A DNA stretch of 64,000 bases from Glaciimonas sp. (GTDB lineage: Bacteria > Pseudomonadota > Gammaproteobacteria > Burkholderiales > Burkholderiaceae_D). The position numbers and the translations under genes are program-made. The notes under the pieces were generated by a model, which was given only the letters and a program-made list of their open reading frames with translations, was not told the DNA's origin and did not search any database. The DNA lies in assembly GCA_012927585.1 (NCBI GenBank), contig JABBOY010000033.1, forward strand, positions 21,621 through 85,620, read 5' to 3'. Positions 42,896 to 52,526 of this stretch are shown piece after piece. Every line of letters starts with the position of its first letter. The first letter of the stretch is position 1.

Positions 42896-44938
42896 ATGAA
42901 CATCCTGCAATACGAATCAAAAATCTGGGCAACCGCCAACTTATTGCGCGGCTGCGGGATTAAAGAATCCGAATGGCCGTCCTTCATGATGCCGTTTTTT
43001 GCCCTCGCCATGATTGAAAGCCGCCTGGTGCGCATGTTTGGCGAACTCGAAACTGAAATCGGTAAAGATGCCTTTGCCAAAATCAACAAGGACGATTTGT
43101 ACGACGTCATCAAAGATAAAGGGCAGGGCTACAACATCTATATTTTCGAAAAAAATCAGTCATTAACGGACATCTGCAAAAACGACAAGTCGTTTGACAT
43201 CGACTTCGACGCTTACCTGAAAGGCTTCGATGGCGAAACCAAGGACCTGCTCGGCGTCGATGCAACGGAGGGCGAAAAATTCCTCGACATCAAAGGCGTC
43301 ATCGCCAAGCTCAAAGCTAAAAAAATCCTGTTGGGCTACACCAAGTTATGGGCAGAGATAGACCTTAAACCTTTCAACAACTCCGAAATCACCACGCTGG
43401 AAGAGCACATCAAGCGCAAGTGGGCGGATATCTCTGCCGAAACGGCGGGCGAGCAATACACGCCCGACGATGTGATCGCGCTGATTGCCGAAATCATCGC
43501 CTCCAAGATCAAAGAATCCGACACGCTGCTGAAAATTTACGATTGCACTTGCGGCGGCGGCAACATGCTGTTCGGGGTGGAAGACCGCATCAACCAGAAA
43601 TTCAAGCGCCTGACCCAAACCTTTGGCCAGGACTGGAACGACGCGCTCTACGCGCTGGCCAAAATTGAAAGCCGCTTTCGTAACGATTCCAGAATCGAAC
43701 ACGGCAACACTCTGGTGGACGACAAGTTCTATAACGAGGAATTTGATGTGGTCGTCGCCAATCCGCCGTATGGCGTCAGTTGGGCCGGCTATCAAAAAGA
43801 CATTAACAACGACAAAACCGGACGCTTTAAATTCCTGCCGTCCATCTCCGACGGGCAATTGCTGTTCATGCAGCACCTGATCTCCAAACTCGATAGCGTC
43901 GGCATGGGCGTGGTGGTGCATAACGGCTCGACGCTGTTCAGCGGCGATGCCGGTTCGGCAGAAAGCAATATCCGCAAATGGATGTTGGACAGCGACATCG
44001 TGGAAGCGGTAATACAACTGCCGACCGATGAATTCTTCAACACCGGCATTTATACCTATTTGTGGATACTGAATAAAAACAAACAGGCACAGCACAAAAA
44101 CAAGGTGATGCTGATTAACGCCAGCGACAAATGCAAGCCGCTGAAAAAAAGCAAAGGCTCCAAGCGCAAAGAAGTCGATACGGCTAGCCGCCTGGAGATC
44201 GTCGCCACCCTCACCGCGTATCAGGATAACGATTACGCCCGCGTATTTGACAAGGAGTTTTTTTACTTCAACAAACAGGCGATCATGCTCACCAACGTGG
44301 ACGAACAAGGCAACAGCTTTGCGGCGCAGTTAAAAGAAGGCAAAGTCGGTGAAAAACTGACGCCCGTCAAACTGACCAACGGCGAGCGCGTAATCACCGA
44401 CTTTGCAATAACGGACTTCGACAAGGAAAAATACGCTTCGCTTGCAGAGTATTTCGAACAAGACATCAAGCCCTTTGTCGCCAGCCTGGATTACAAGGAG
44501 CAAGCGCTGGTAATCACCACCAGTCAGACGCAATACCGTTTCGATGTCGAACAAGAAACCTTAATCAGGGAAACCGCCGGCAAGAAGGAATCCCTGGGCT
44601 GCGGCAAAATCGTCGTGAGATCCGCTCTGAAAAAAGCCAGCAAGACGCAGCCGGAACGGATTGATATCAGCGTGGAACTGACGCCCGATTACCAGAAGGA
44701 TTACGAAATCATCCCTTTCGATAAGGACGACGCCGCCAACCAGTCCGCCATCGCAGCCTTTATGGCGAAATACATCAGCAAGCCGTTTGTCTATTTGGAT
44801 AACGTGGTGGGCGTGGAGATCAACTTCAACAAAATTTTCTACCGGCCGGAAAAGCTGCGCGACGTGAGCGAGATTCTGGGCGAGATTGCCGCACTGGATC
44901 AGGAGTTGAAGACGTTGGAAACGGGGCTGGCATTATGA
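42896..44938 (+). CDS. hsdM: Type I restriction-modification DNA methyltransferase HsdM
   Basis: 680 aa N6-adenine methyltransferase. The SAM motif is YDCTCGGGNMLFG (~217) and the catalytic motif IV ANPPYGVSW (~290). The protein also contains GEQYTPDDVIALIAEI, the usual HsdM entry to the catalytic domain, and an unusually long C-terminal half. It forms a complex with HsdS to methylate, and with HsdR to cut. The stop overlaps hsdS (ATGA). Confidence 0.95.
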   Translation: MNILQYESKIWATANLLRGCGIKESEWPSFMMPFFALAMIESRLVRMFGELETEIGKDAFAKINKDDLYDVIKDKGQGYNIYIFEKNQSLTDICKNDKSFDIDFDAYLKGFDGETKDLLGVDATEGEKFLDIKGVIAKLKAKKILLGYTKLWAEIDLKPFNNSEITTLEEHIKRKWADISAETAGEQYTPDDVIALIAEIIASKIKESDTLLKIYDCTCGGGNMLFGVEDRINQKFKRLTQTFGQDWNDALYALAKIESRFRNDSRIEHGNTLVDDKFYNEEFDVVVANPPYGVSWAGYQKDINNDKTGRFKFLPSISDGQLLFMQHLISKLDSVGMGVVVHNGSTLFSGDAGSAESNIRKWMLDSDIVEAVIQLPTDEFFNTGIYTYLWILNKNKQAQHKNKVMLINASDKCKPLKKSKGSKRKEVDTASRLEIVATLTAYQDNDYARVFDKEFFYFNKQAIMLTNVDEQGNSFAAQLKEGKVGEKLTPVKLTNGERVITDFAITDFDKEKYASLAEYFEQDIKPFVASLDYKEQALVITTSQTQYRFDVEQETLIRETAGKKESLGCGKIVVRSALKKASKTQPERIDISVELTPDYQKDYEIIPFDKDDAANQSAIAAFMAKYISKPFVYLDNVVGVEINFNKIFYRPEKLRDVSEILGEIAALDQELKTLETGLAL

Positions 44939-46185
44939 TCGATGCCAAATTCGCGCGATATGACGCTTACAAAGATAGCGGGGTTGAATGGTTGGGGGAA
45001 GCACCTGCACATTGGGAAATAACCAGGAATAAAGATACTTTTGAGGAAAGGGGTAATTTGAGTATTTCTGGCGATGAAACATTACTAACCGTATCGCATA
45101 TAACAGGAGTCACTCGCCGCACGGAAAAAAACGTGAATATGTTTATGGCAGAAACAATGGAAGGCTATAAGTTGTGCAAAAAAGGCGATTTGATTATTAA
45201 CACTATGTGGGCTTGGATGGGCGCATTAGGGACAGCAAATGAAGATGGTATTTGCAGTCCTGCTTATGGCGTTTATAAGCCTAAAAAATATCAACACTAC
45301 AATCATAGATATTTTGATTATTTATATAAAACGCCCCATGCAATAACTGAAATGACAAGAAATTCCAAGGGAATTGTCTCTTCTCGATTGCGGCTATATC
45401 CCAAGGATTTTTTTCAAATGCGAACAGCGTTGCCGGTTGAAATTGAACAAACGGCTATCGCCGATTACCTCGACACCAAAACCGCACAGATTGATCGCCA
45501 AATAGACTTGCTCGGCCAAAAGGCGACGCAGTACGGCAAGCTCAAACAATCCCTGATCAACGAAACTGTCACTCGCGGGCTAGATAAAACCGTGACGATG
45601 AAAGACAGCGGGGTTGAGTGGATCGGCGAAGTGCCGGCGCATTGGAAAATGCGACACTTAAAAAATTTGGCTGAGATCAGAGGTGGTAAAGATTCCAAAG
45701 CGGTCGATCTGGATGACGGCGGCTACCCCGTCTATGGTTCTGGCGGGATATTTGGCAGAGCATCTAAATATCTTTACAAGAAACCATCTGTGCTGCTCGG
45801 TAGAAAAGGTACTGTAGACAAGCCACTATTTGTATCAGAGCCATTTTGGTCTGTTGATACGATGTTTTATACAGATATTAATAAAAATGTTGATGTAAAG
45901 TTTTTTTATTATCAATGTCTAACAATTCAATTTGGTCTTTATGAATACGGCTCTGCTGTTCCAAGTATGGCGCAAAATGTTTTAAGGCAAATCTTATTTG
46001 CTACGCCAGAATATTATGAACAAAAAATAATTTCTGTCTATCTGGACAAAAAAACCGCGCAGATCGACAGCATTATCGCCACCATCAACGCCCAAACCGA
46101 CAAGCTCAAGGAACTGCGCAAGACGCTGATTAACGATGTAGTCACCGGCAAAATAAAAGTCGTGCCAGAAGGAGGTGCAGCATGA
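44935..46185 (+). CDS. hsdS: Type I restriction-modification specificity subunit HsdS
   Basis: 416 aa with the classical two-fold repeat. KDSGVEWLGEAPAHWEI near the start recurs as KDSGVEWIGEVPAHWKM in the middle, each opening a target-recognition domain. The coiled-coil spacers are KTAQIDRQIDLLGQKATQYG and KTAQIDSIIATINAQTDKL. The recognition domains are visibly AT-rich compared with flanking genes, as expected for exchangeable specificity modules. It overlaps hsdM and the HEPN gene by four bases each. Confidence 0.93.
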   Translation: MIDAKFARYDAYKDSGVEWLGEAPAHWEITRNKDTFEERGNLSISGDETLLTVSHITGVTRRTEKNVNMFMAETMEGYKLCKKGDLIINTMWAWMGALGTANEDGICSPAYGVYKPKKYQHYNHRYFDYLYKTPHAITEMTRNSKGIVSSRLRLYPKDFFQMRTALPVEIEQTAIADYLDTKTAQIDRQIDLLGQKATQYGKLKQSLINETVTRGLDKTVTMKDSGVEWIGEVPAHWKMRHLKNLAEIRGGKDSKAVDLDDGGYPVYGSGGIFGRASKYLYKKPSVLLGRKGTVDKPLFVSEPFWSVDTMFYTDINKNVDVKFFYYQCLTIQFGLYEYGSAVPSMAQNVLRQILFATPEYYEQKIISVYLDKKTAQIDSIIATINAQTDKLKELRKTLINDVVTGKIKVVPEGGAA

Positions 46186-46610
46186 ATCAGGTACCCGGAC
46201 AAAAGCCCTTGGATATCCGCTGGCAGCAGCGCTTTTCCAATTACCAGAAAGCCCTGGCGCAACTGGACAAGTTCATCGCGCAAGGCGAACTCAACGAGCT
46301 GGAACAGCAGGGATTGATTCAGTGTTTTGAATACACGCACGAACTGGCGTGGAATACGCTCAAGGATTTTTTGGAAAATAGCGGCAATACCGCCATCTTT
46401 GGCTCTAAAGATGCGACACGCGCAGCTTTCAAGTTGGGTTTGCTGGAGGATGGCGAAGGCTGGATGATGATGATCCAGGATCGCAATAAAACCAGCCACA
46501 CTTACAACCTTGAGACCGCCAAAGCCATCGTCAATAATATTACCCAGCGGTTTTTTTTCCTGTTTGTCGCGCTGGAGAAAAAATTGCGGAGCTTGCCAGA
46601 TGCCGCCTGA
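46182..46610 (+). CDS. HEPN-domain protein (HI0074/HepT-like)
   Basis: 142 aa, helical, of the nucleotidyltransferase substrate-binding family (WQQRFSNYQKALAQLDKFI, FEYTHELAWNTLKDFL). Arg101-X4-His106-X-Tyr108 (RNKTSHTY) is the HEPN RNase motif RX4HXY, with the Tyr that MNT partners adenylylate in HepT-type toxins. It starts inside the end of hsdS (ATGA) and its end overlaps the MNT gene by 11 bases, so it is embedded in the restriction operon. Confidence 0.85.
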   Translation: MNQVPGQKPLDIRWQQRFSNYQKALAQLDKFIAQGELNELEQQGLIQCFEYTHELAWNTLKDFLENSGNTAIFGSKDATRAAFKLGLLEDGEGWMMMIQDRNKTSHTYNLETAKAIVNNITQRFFFLFVALEKKLRSLPDAA

Positions 46611-46935
46611 AACTAACTCGCTCAGTGCGCAGTGTGGCTTGAGCCCTGCCACCATCGTTAAAATTATTGCGGTGTTTGCGCAATACCCGGTATTGGAAAA
46701 GGCGGTGCTGTATGGCTCACGCGCCAAAGGTAATTATCGGCCCGGTTCCGATATCGATTTAAGTCTGCTTGGCGACACATTAAGCCATGCGCAACTAGCG
46801 CATATCGAAACCCAACTCGATGATTTGCTGCTGCCGTATTCCTTTGATCTTTCTTTGTTCAGGCACATTGATAATCCTGATTTAGTCGATCATATCCAGC
46901 GGGTCGGTATTGTGTTTTATGAAAAAATAGCATGA
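46600..46935 (+). CDS. Minimal nucleotidyltransferase (MNT, MntA-like)
   Basis: 111 aa. The motif GSRAKGNYRPGSDIDL has Gly39-Ser40 and Asp51/Asp53, and Asp83 in SFDLSLF completes the catalytic triad. MNT proteins paired with HEPN partners act as antitoxins by AMPylating the HEPN toxin. ATG 46600 overlaps the HEPN gene by 11 bases, and hsdR begins immediately after its stop. Confidence 0.85.
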   Translation: MPPETNSLSAQCGLSPATIVKIIAVFAQYPVLEKAVLYGSRAKGNYRPGSDIDLSLLGDTLSHAQLAHIETQLDDLLLPYSFDLSLFRHIDNPDLVDHIQRVGIVFYEKIA

Positions 46936-49900
46936 GTGAACATCAAAGCGGACCAACAGATGAATGAACTCCACCTGCAAGATAAGTTTTTAATCCCGTT
47001 CTTTCGGGATGGCTTGGGTTACCAGGAAGTCAAAGCCAATACCGTCACTCAAGCGCTGATTATCGAGGAAGACTTGCAGGCGTTTATCTCGGACACCGAG
47101 CTGAACAAAAAGCCGTATGAAATCCTGCTGAAAAAATATCGGGGCGACCAAAAGCAGTTGCTGCAAGATCTGATTTTGTTGATTCAGGAGCGTATCGCCA
47201 GCAGCCGCAATATGGCCTTGTTCATCAATGCCAATAAGTCCATTACGCTGCAGGGTATCAAGCTGCATCTGTTTTACACCAGCGACAGTGTGATCCACGG
47301 CGATGCGCTATTTGATCAGAACATTTTTTCCGTGGTGCAGGAACTGCCCTATAAATACAGTTGTCAGGGGCAGCAAGTGTTTTCTTTCCGACCGGATATC
47401 GTGCTGTTCGTGAACGGAATTTATTTGGGGTACAGCGAATTAAAAAATAACTACACTAACCAAAGCGCCAGCAAGAATGGCCGCGGCAAGGTGATTAAGG
47501 ATTATTTTGAGGCGGTGAGGGTGTATCACCAGCATATCGATCGTAATGCCATGTTGAGTGATAACGAGAAACAGGCTTACCGCAAAGACTTTCTGAAGAT
47601 TTTTGAAAAAGCGATTCATATCACCACCACCGATATCGGTGAAACCTTTGTGATTCGCACCATCGCAGATTATTTCGACGAGATGCTGGCCACCTGCCGT
47701 GAAGGAAAATTTGACCGCGAAGAAATAGAGAAAAAAGTCCACGCGGTATTCAAACCGTATCCGCTGTTGCAGCCCGATGCCGGGAAAAAGGACAAGCTGA
47801 AAGAATTGTTTGCCGCGCTGTATGGCACGTTATTGATTGAAAAAGAGATTTTGTATTACAACTTCATCGAGCGCGATGTATATCTGAACCAGGACGTGAA
47901 GGAGGTTAAAAATGAAGCCGGACATTTGATTTCCCCGCGCCCCAAACAGAAATTCGGCACCGACAAAATCATGGCCAAGATTGACGAATTTTTGGCGCAC
48001 GAGCAAGAACCCGATTATTTTGAAAAGCTGTTGGAGCAACAGTTGGCGGGCGTAGGCGAAGCCAAGAAAAAAGAGTTGCTGGAAAAGCGCAAAGCCTATT
48101 CCAATAATAAAAACGTGTATTCCTTGCTGATGCAGTACGCGGCAGGGTTTGGCAAATCCAATATCATCGGCTGGTCTGCATTGCAACTGAAAGACTTGCG
48201 GCGCAATGGGGAATATGTCTACGACAAAATCATGATCGTGGTGGACCGCTTGCAGTTGCGCAGCCAGATCGATTCGCTGATGCTGAACATGAACATCGAT
48301 AATCGCATGGTCATGGAAGCCACGAATAAAAAAACCTTTCAAGATGCGCTGGCGTCCGATCACCGCCTGGTGATTGTGAACCTGCAAAAATTCGGCGCGG
48401 TGCGCGAGATGCTGGATGCAGACGTACTGCAAAAGCTCGCCGAAATGCGCATTGTGTTTCTGATTGACGAGATCCACCGTTCCAACAGCGGCGACCAGCA
48501 CGAGCAAATGGTCAGCATTTTCGATGAACTGCAAAGCCCGTTTGATAGCCCGGCCTATGCCACAGCCGGCACAAAAAAGAACTTGATTATTGGTTTTACA
48601 GCGACCCCGGACGACCATACTTTGGCGCGTTTCGGCGAATTCAGTGCGTATGCAGAAGGCGAAAAACTCTGGCGGCCTTTTGATAGCTACACCATGAAAG
48701 AAGCGATTGAGGACGGCTATATCCTGAATCCGCTGAAAAATATTGTACCTGTAGCGTCCAAAATGCTGTTTGACTTGCCGGGTAATCCGCTGGAAGGCTT
48801 TACCGAAAAAGAGTACAAGGACGCACAAAAAAAACAGGTCTATGAAAACCGGGATCGTATTGATGCCATCGCCAAATATGTGGCGGACTTATTGGTGAAA
48901 GATGTGTATCGCCAAATACGCGGCACTGGCAAAGCGATGCTGGCGGTGCATTCGATCAATGCGGCAATTGCCTATCAAACGGCAGTGACCAAGCATTTCA
49001 ACGCCTTGGTGCGTGACCCTAAATATGCCAAGTATGCCGATGCACCGATTCATGTGGTGTATTCGAGCAATCAGGACGAACAAAGCGCCACAGGGCTGAA
49101 TGGCGGCTTGACGGAAGAGAAAGTATTGGAAAGTTTTTCACGTCCTAATAATAATGGTTTGATGATTGTGGTGGCAAAGCTGCAAACCGGCTTTGACGAG
49201 AAAAGATTGCATACCTTGTTTCTGGATAAGGAGATTAAAGGCATCGGCGCCATTCAAGCCATTTCCCGAGTCAATCGCACGACCAAATATAAGAACGATT
49301 GCAAGATTGTGGATTTTTCTTATAACAATGTGAATGTGCAAAACATTAAGGATGCGTTTGAGCATTTCTCCGATGTGGTGGTGAGTGACTTTGATCCGTT
49401 TGGCGATAAGAAAGTATTGGATATTCTGTTCGTAGCGCTGAAAAAGTCGGATACCTTCGATAAATTTTTCAGGGTATTCATGGCGATTTACCAGGACGCC
49501 GCCAAACGCGATGACCCGGAAAGCTATCTGGATTTTGAAAGTAGCTTGAAAAAATATATCGATGCGAACCCGCAACGTAGCGCCGATACCAAAGCCAAGG
49601 CCGCGCAGTATTTCACGATCCTCAACCGGATTGAATACGTGATTGCGCTGGACTCCAAGTACAGCGAGCCGAGCTTTTTGTTCTTTTGGCGCAAGTTCAA
49701 TACGCTTTACAACATGATGCATCGCAGTGAGGATACGAAAGACCCGATTGAGGTGTATTTCGATAATCAGATCGGGATTATCGAAGTAATAGCTTACGAC
49801 GCCAAACCCAAACCGAAGAAGCCGCCCGAAGTGGCTGAAGGCGCAGCGCCTTATGGTGGCGGCCAATTTGATATTCTCGCCATCATCGCCGCGCGTAATG

Positions 49901-50202
49901 CGCAAGAAGCCAAAACGGGAACGCTGATTCAAGACTTTGAAGCCAAGATTTTGGACTTTTTCGGTTATGTGCGTAACGCTGGCGAGGGCGAGCGACTGAT
50001 CGTAAAGATTAAGTCGCATGTTTCCGAAGCTGAAATTTATGATGATTTTGCGAAAATTTATCGCCGCTACAAGGCGCTCAATCGACAAACTGTTGGTGAT
50101 TATTTTTTCAAAGAAACCGAAGATTTGGTGGAAAAACTCTGTGATGATTTTGAAGTAACGGTGCGGGATGTGAATGCGTCAAGCAGTGCTTTTATGTCCT
50201 GA
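46936..50202 (+). CDS. hsdR: Type I restriction endonuclease HsdR
   Basis: 1088 aa motor and nuclease subunit. The N-terminal nuclease shows RPDIVLFVNGIYLGYSELK (PD...ExK, ~155-172). The SF2 helicase has motif I AAGFGKSN (~405), the DEAD-like FLIDEIHRSNSGD (~510), FTATPDD and late motifs LQTGFDEKRL and QAISRVNRT. GTG 46936 directly follows the MNT stop; ATG 46960 (MNELHLQ) is an alternative start. The protein cleaves unmodified DNA together with HsdM and HsdS. Confidence 0.94.
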   Translation: MNIKADQQMNELHLQDKFLIPFFRDGLGYQEVKANTVTQALIIEEDLQAFISDTELNKKPYEILLKKYRGDQKQLLQDLILLIQERIASSRNMALFINANKSITLQGIKLHLFYTSDSVIHGDALFDQNIFSVVQELPYKYSCQGQQVFSFRPDIVLFVNGIYLGYSELKNNYTNQSASKNGRGKVIKDYFEAVRVYHQHIDRNAMLSDNEKQAYRKDFLKIFEKAIHITTTDIGETFVIRTIADYFDEMLATCREGKFDREEIEKKVHAVFKPYPLLQPDAGKKDKLKELFAALYGTLLIEKEILYYNFIERDVYLNQDVKEVKNEAGHLISPRPKQKFGTDKIMAKIDEFLAHEQEPDYFEKLLEQQLAGVGEAKKKELLEKRKAYSNNKNVYSLLMQYAAGFGKSNIIGWSALQLKDLRRNGEYVYDKIMIVVDRLQLRSQIDSLMLNMNIDNRMVMEATNKKTFQDALASDHRLVIVNLQKFGAVREMLDADVLQKLAEMRIVFLIDEIHRSNSGDQHEQMVSIFDELQSPFDSPAYATAGTKKNLIIGFTATPDDHTLARFGEFSAYAEGEKLWRPFDSYTMKEAIEDGYILNPLKNIVPVASKMLFDLPGNPLEGFTEKEYKDAQKKQVYENRDRIDAIAKYVADLLVKDVYRQIRGTGKAMLAVHSINAAIAYQTAVTKHFNALVRDPKYAKYADAPIHVVYSSNQDEQSATGLNGGLTEEKVLESFSRPNNNGLMIVVAKLQTGFDEKRLHTLFLDKEIKGIGAIQAISRVNRTTKYKNDCKIVDFSYNNVNVQNIKDAFEHFSDVVVSDFDPFGDKKVLDILFVALKKSDTFDKFFRVFMAIYQDAAKRDDPESYLDFESSLKKYIDANPQRSADTKAKAAQYFTILNRIEYVIALDSKYSEPSFLFFWRKFNTLYNMMHRSEDTKDPIEVYFDNQIGIIEVIAYDAKPKPKKPPEVAEGAAPYGGGQFDILAIIAARNAQEAKTGTLIQDFEAKILDFFGYVRNAGEGERLIVKIKSHVSEAEIYDDFAKIYRRYKALNRQTVGDYFFKETEDLVEKLCDDFEVTVRDVNASSSAFMS

Positions 50203-50234
50203 GCAGTCAACTTAATTTTACACAATCCCTTCCC

Positions 50235-51998
50235 ATGGCACATTTGAACCAACTAATTTCCCTCGAATCACTCGAAGACCTCGCCGACAACACTGCCTTC
50301 ATTCGCGGCCGGCGATACTTTGCCAGTGGGGCCGTCAGTCAGTTGCATGCTGACGCGGGCAAACTCAGCGCGCAGGTCACCGGTACCAGGAATTATCAGG
50401 TAACCCTGCTTGATGATGACGGCGTGCTGGGCTGCGACTGTACTTGCCCCCGAGCTGCAGAAGGCTATTTTTGCAAACACTGCGTGGCAGCCGGTCTGGC
50501 CTGGCTGGATCAGCAGGCAGGCCCTATGGCGCCATCCTCCGTGCAGAAACGCAAGAAGCGCGATCCCTGGCAGGAAATCCGTACTCACCTGGCATCGCAG
50601 CCGCCCGAAACGCTGATCACATTGCTGCTGGATGTAGCTGCGCGCGACGACCGGCTGTATCGCTTGCTTTTGCTTAATTCGGAGCGCACCACTGGACCGG
50701 CCGGTACCCTAAAGGCCTTTCAGCGCGCGATCGACAACGCTGCCAAGACACATGGTTTCGTGGACTGGAAAGAAACCGGAGCTTACGCAGCGAACCTGGA
50801 TCAGATGGCGGATTCGCTGCAAGAATTGCTCAATGCCGACAGTGCTGCGCTACTGATCGGTCTGGCAGAACGCGCGATCGAACGCATAGAACAGGCGCTG
50901 GAGCAGGTTGACGACTCCAACGGCGAAGTGGGTAGCGTACTGGCGCGTATCGGTGATCTGCATCTGGCAGCATGCGAATTGGCACAGCCCGATCCAGAGC
51001 AACTGGCCGAACGCCTGTTCCGCTATGAAGCGACATTTCCTTTTGAGACTTTTCTGGACAGCGCCCGTGTTTATAGCAAGGTACTGGGGCCTGTAGGCTT
51101 GCAGCGCTTTCGGGAACTTGCAACAGCAGAATGGGACAAGATAAAACCGTTGAACGCCGATAAGCATGACGGCGCACATTTTGAGAGCGGGCGCTGGCGC
51201 ATCACCCGCATCATGGAAACGCTAGCCGAAATCTCCGGCGACATAGAAGAGCTGATCACGGTCAAAAGTCGCGATCTGTCGTCGGCCTATCATTTTCTAA
51301 ATATTGCCGAGATATATCGCAAGGCGGAACAACCCGAGCAGGCGCTGGCTTGGGCCGAACGCGGATTGCAAACCTTTCCTGAGCGTCCCGACAATCGGCT
51401 GCGGGACTTCCTGGTCGCCCTGTATCTGGAGTGCGGGCGCAATGAAGAAGCATTGCAACTGACTTGGATACAGTTCGAGCAGCGGCCGATTCTGGAGTAC
51501 TACAAAAAATTGTCCAGTGTCGCCACGCGCCTGCAGTGCTGGCCGCAACAGCGACAGCGCGCACTGCAATGGATGGATGCTGCCCTCATGCAGGACGCAG
51601 GAACCTTCGGCCAATGGAAAAAAATGCCAGCGATCCCCGACCAATCGCTGCGGGTAGAGGTCGCGCTATGGGAAAAAGATCTCGATGCCGCCTGGCATGC
51701 GATCCATCAGGGCAACTGCCGGCAAGATCTGATAATAGCCCTGGCAAGGGCATTGCCAGCGCCGCGTGCGGCGGATGCCATTAGCCTGTACCGGCGGGTT
51801 ATTCCGAATGTCGTCGCGCAGACCAACAACGCTGCCTACGAAAATGCGATCAAGCTGATACGCAGTGTCGGCCAGTTGATGACCGGTTTGGGCCAGGGCG
51901 GTGCGCTGGCTGAATATCTGACTGCGCTGCGGATTCAATACAAGCAAAAACGCAACTTCATCAAGTTGCTGGATGTTGTTAGCAGTACACGGTTCTGA
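50235..51998 (+). CDS. SWIM zinc-finger protein
   Basis: 587 aa. The SWIM finger CxCx(n)CxH lies at 69-82 (CTCPRAAEGYFCKHC), after an N-terminal RGRRYFASGAV block. The remaining ~450 residues are helical and repeat-like (FLNIAEIYRKAEQPEQALAW), suggesting TPR-type scaffolding. No catalytic motif is visible. It starts 33 bp after hsdR in the same direction and may be co-transcribed; whether it contributes to restriction or defence is unknown. Confidence 0.8.
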   Translation: MAHLNQLISLESLEDLADNTAFIRGRRYFASGAVSQLHADAGKLSAQVTGTRNYQVTLLDDDGVLGCDCTCPRAAEGYFCKHCVAAGLAWLDQQAGPMAPSSVQKRKKRDPWQEIRTHLASQPPETLITLLLDVAARDDRLYRLLLLNSERTTGPAGTLKAFQRAIDNAAKTHGFVDWKETGAYAANLDQMADSLQELLNADSAALLIGLAERAIERIEQALEQVDDSNGEVGSVLARIGDLHLAACELAQPDPEQLAERLFRYEATFPFETFLDSARVYSKVLGPVGLQRFRELATAEWDKIKPLNADKHDGAHFESGRWRITRIMETLAEISGDIEELITVKSRDLSSAYHFLNIAEIYRKAEQPEQALAWAERGLQTFPERPDNRLRDFLVALYLECGRNEEALQLTWIQFEQRPILEYYKKLSSVATRLQCWPQQRQRALQWMDAALMQDAGTFGQWKKMPAIPDQSLRVEVALWEKDLDAAWHAIHQGNCRQDLIIALARALPAPRAADAISLYRRVIPNVVAQTNNAAYENAIKLIRSVGQLMTGLGQGGALAEYLTALRIQYKQKRNFIKLLDVVSSTRF

Positions 51999-52243
51999 GC
52001 CGCTGCGATTACGCACCCGTCCGTTAAAGCCGCTTGCGCCTTGCTTGTCGGCAACCGGTACGAAAACAGGGAAGCGCAAACAGATCGGCGATTGAACGAG
52101 AACCGTAGTTTTGTGGCGCGGCTGAGTCTTTATCGACTTATGAACGCGTTACATCCGGCAATGCGCAATATAGAACTTGAATTGATGTGCAAGTCGAGCG
52201 GGTAGCACGTGGGCTTATTGCTCACGGGATAAGTCCACAAACG

Positions 52244-52275
52244 AAAAAGCCGACCCTGTGAAGTCGGCTTTTTTT
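52244..52275. terminator. Bidirectional rho-independent terminator
   Basis: AAAAAGCCGAC (52244-52254) and GTCGGCTTTTT (52263-52273) with an 8-base loop, placed between the SWIM gene and the convergent tRNA-Met. The gap 51999-52243 shows no other feature. Confidence 0.88.
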
Positions 52276-52305
52276 CGTAAGTCTTTGAATTCATGACGTA
52301 TTTTT

Positions 52306-52382
52306 TGGTGGTGATAGGTGGACTTGAACCACCGACCCCAGCATTATGAGTGCTGTGCTCTAACCAACTGAGCTATATCACC
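52306..52382 (-). tRNA. tRNA-Met (CAT), elongator type
   Basis: On the minus strand: acceptor GGTGATA/TATCACC, D arm GCTC-AGTTGGTTA-GAGC, anticodon stem CAGCA/TGCTG with loop CTCATAA (anticodon CAT) and T arm GGTGG-TTCAAGT-CCACC. The 3' A-CCA is encoded. The paired first base and overall sequence are elongator-like; a tRNA-Ile2 with lysidine-modified CAT cannot be fully excluded. Confidence 0.93.
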
Positions 52383-52526
52383 ATGAGTTTATGCGGTTTA
52401 TAGTTGGAACCGCACTATTCAGGCCAAATAATCTGCCCGAACAACTAAGCCCTGCATTATGACCAGCCACTTTTTCCCTGTCAAGAAAATTGTCTCTCTT
52501 GGCCCGTATCCACAGCGTATCGGCCT

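Noticed and set aside
44935..46185. hsdS as an inverting or shuffling specificity locus
   Set aside because: Only one hsdS with two recognition domains is present, with no second partial copy, inverted repeats or recombinase nearby.
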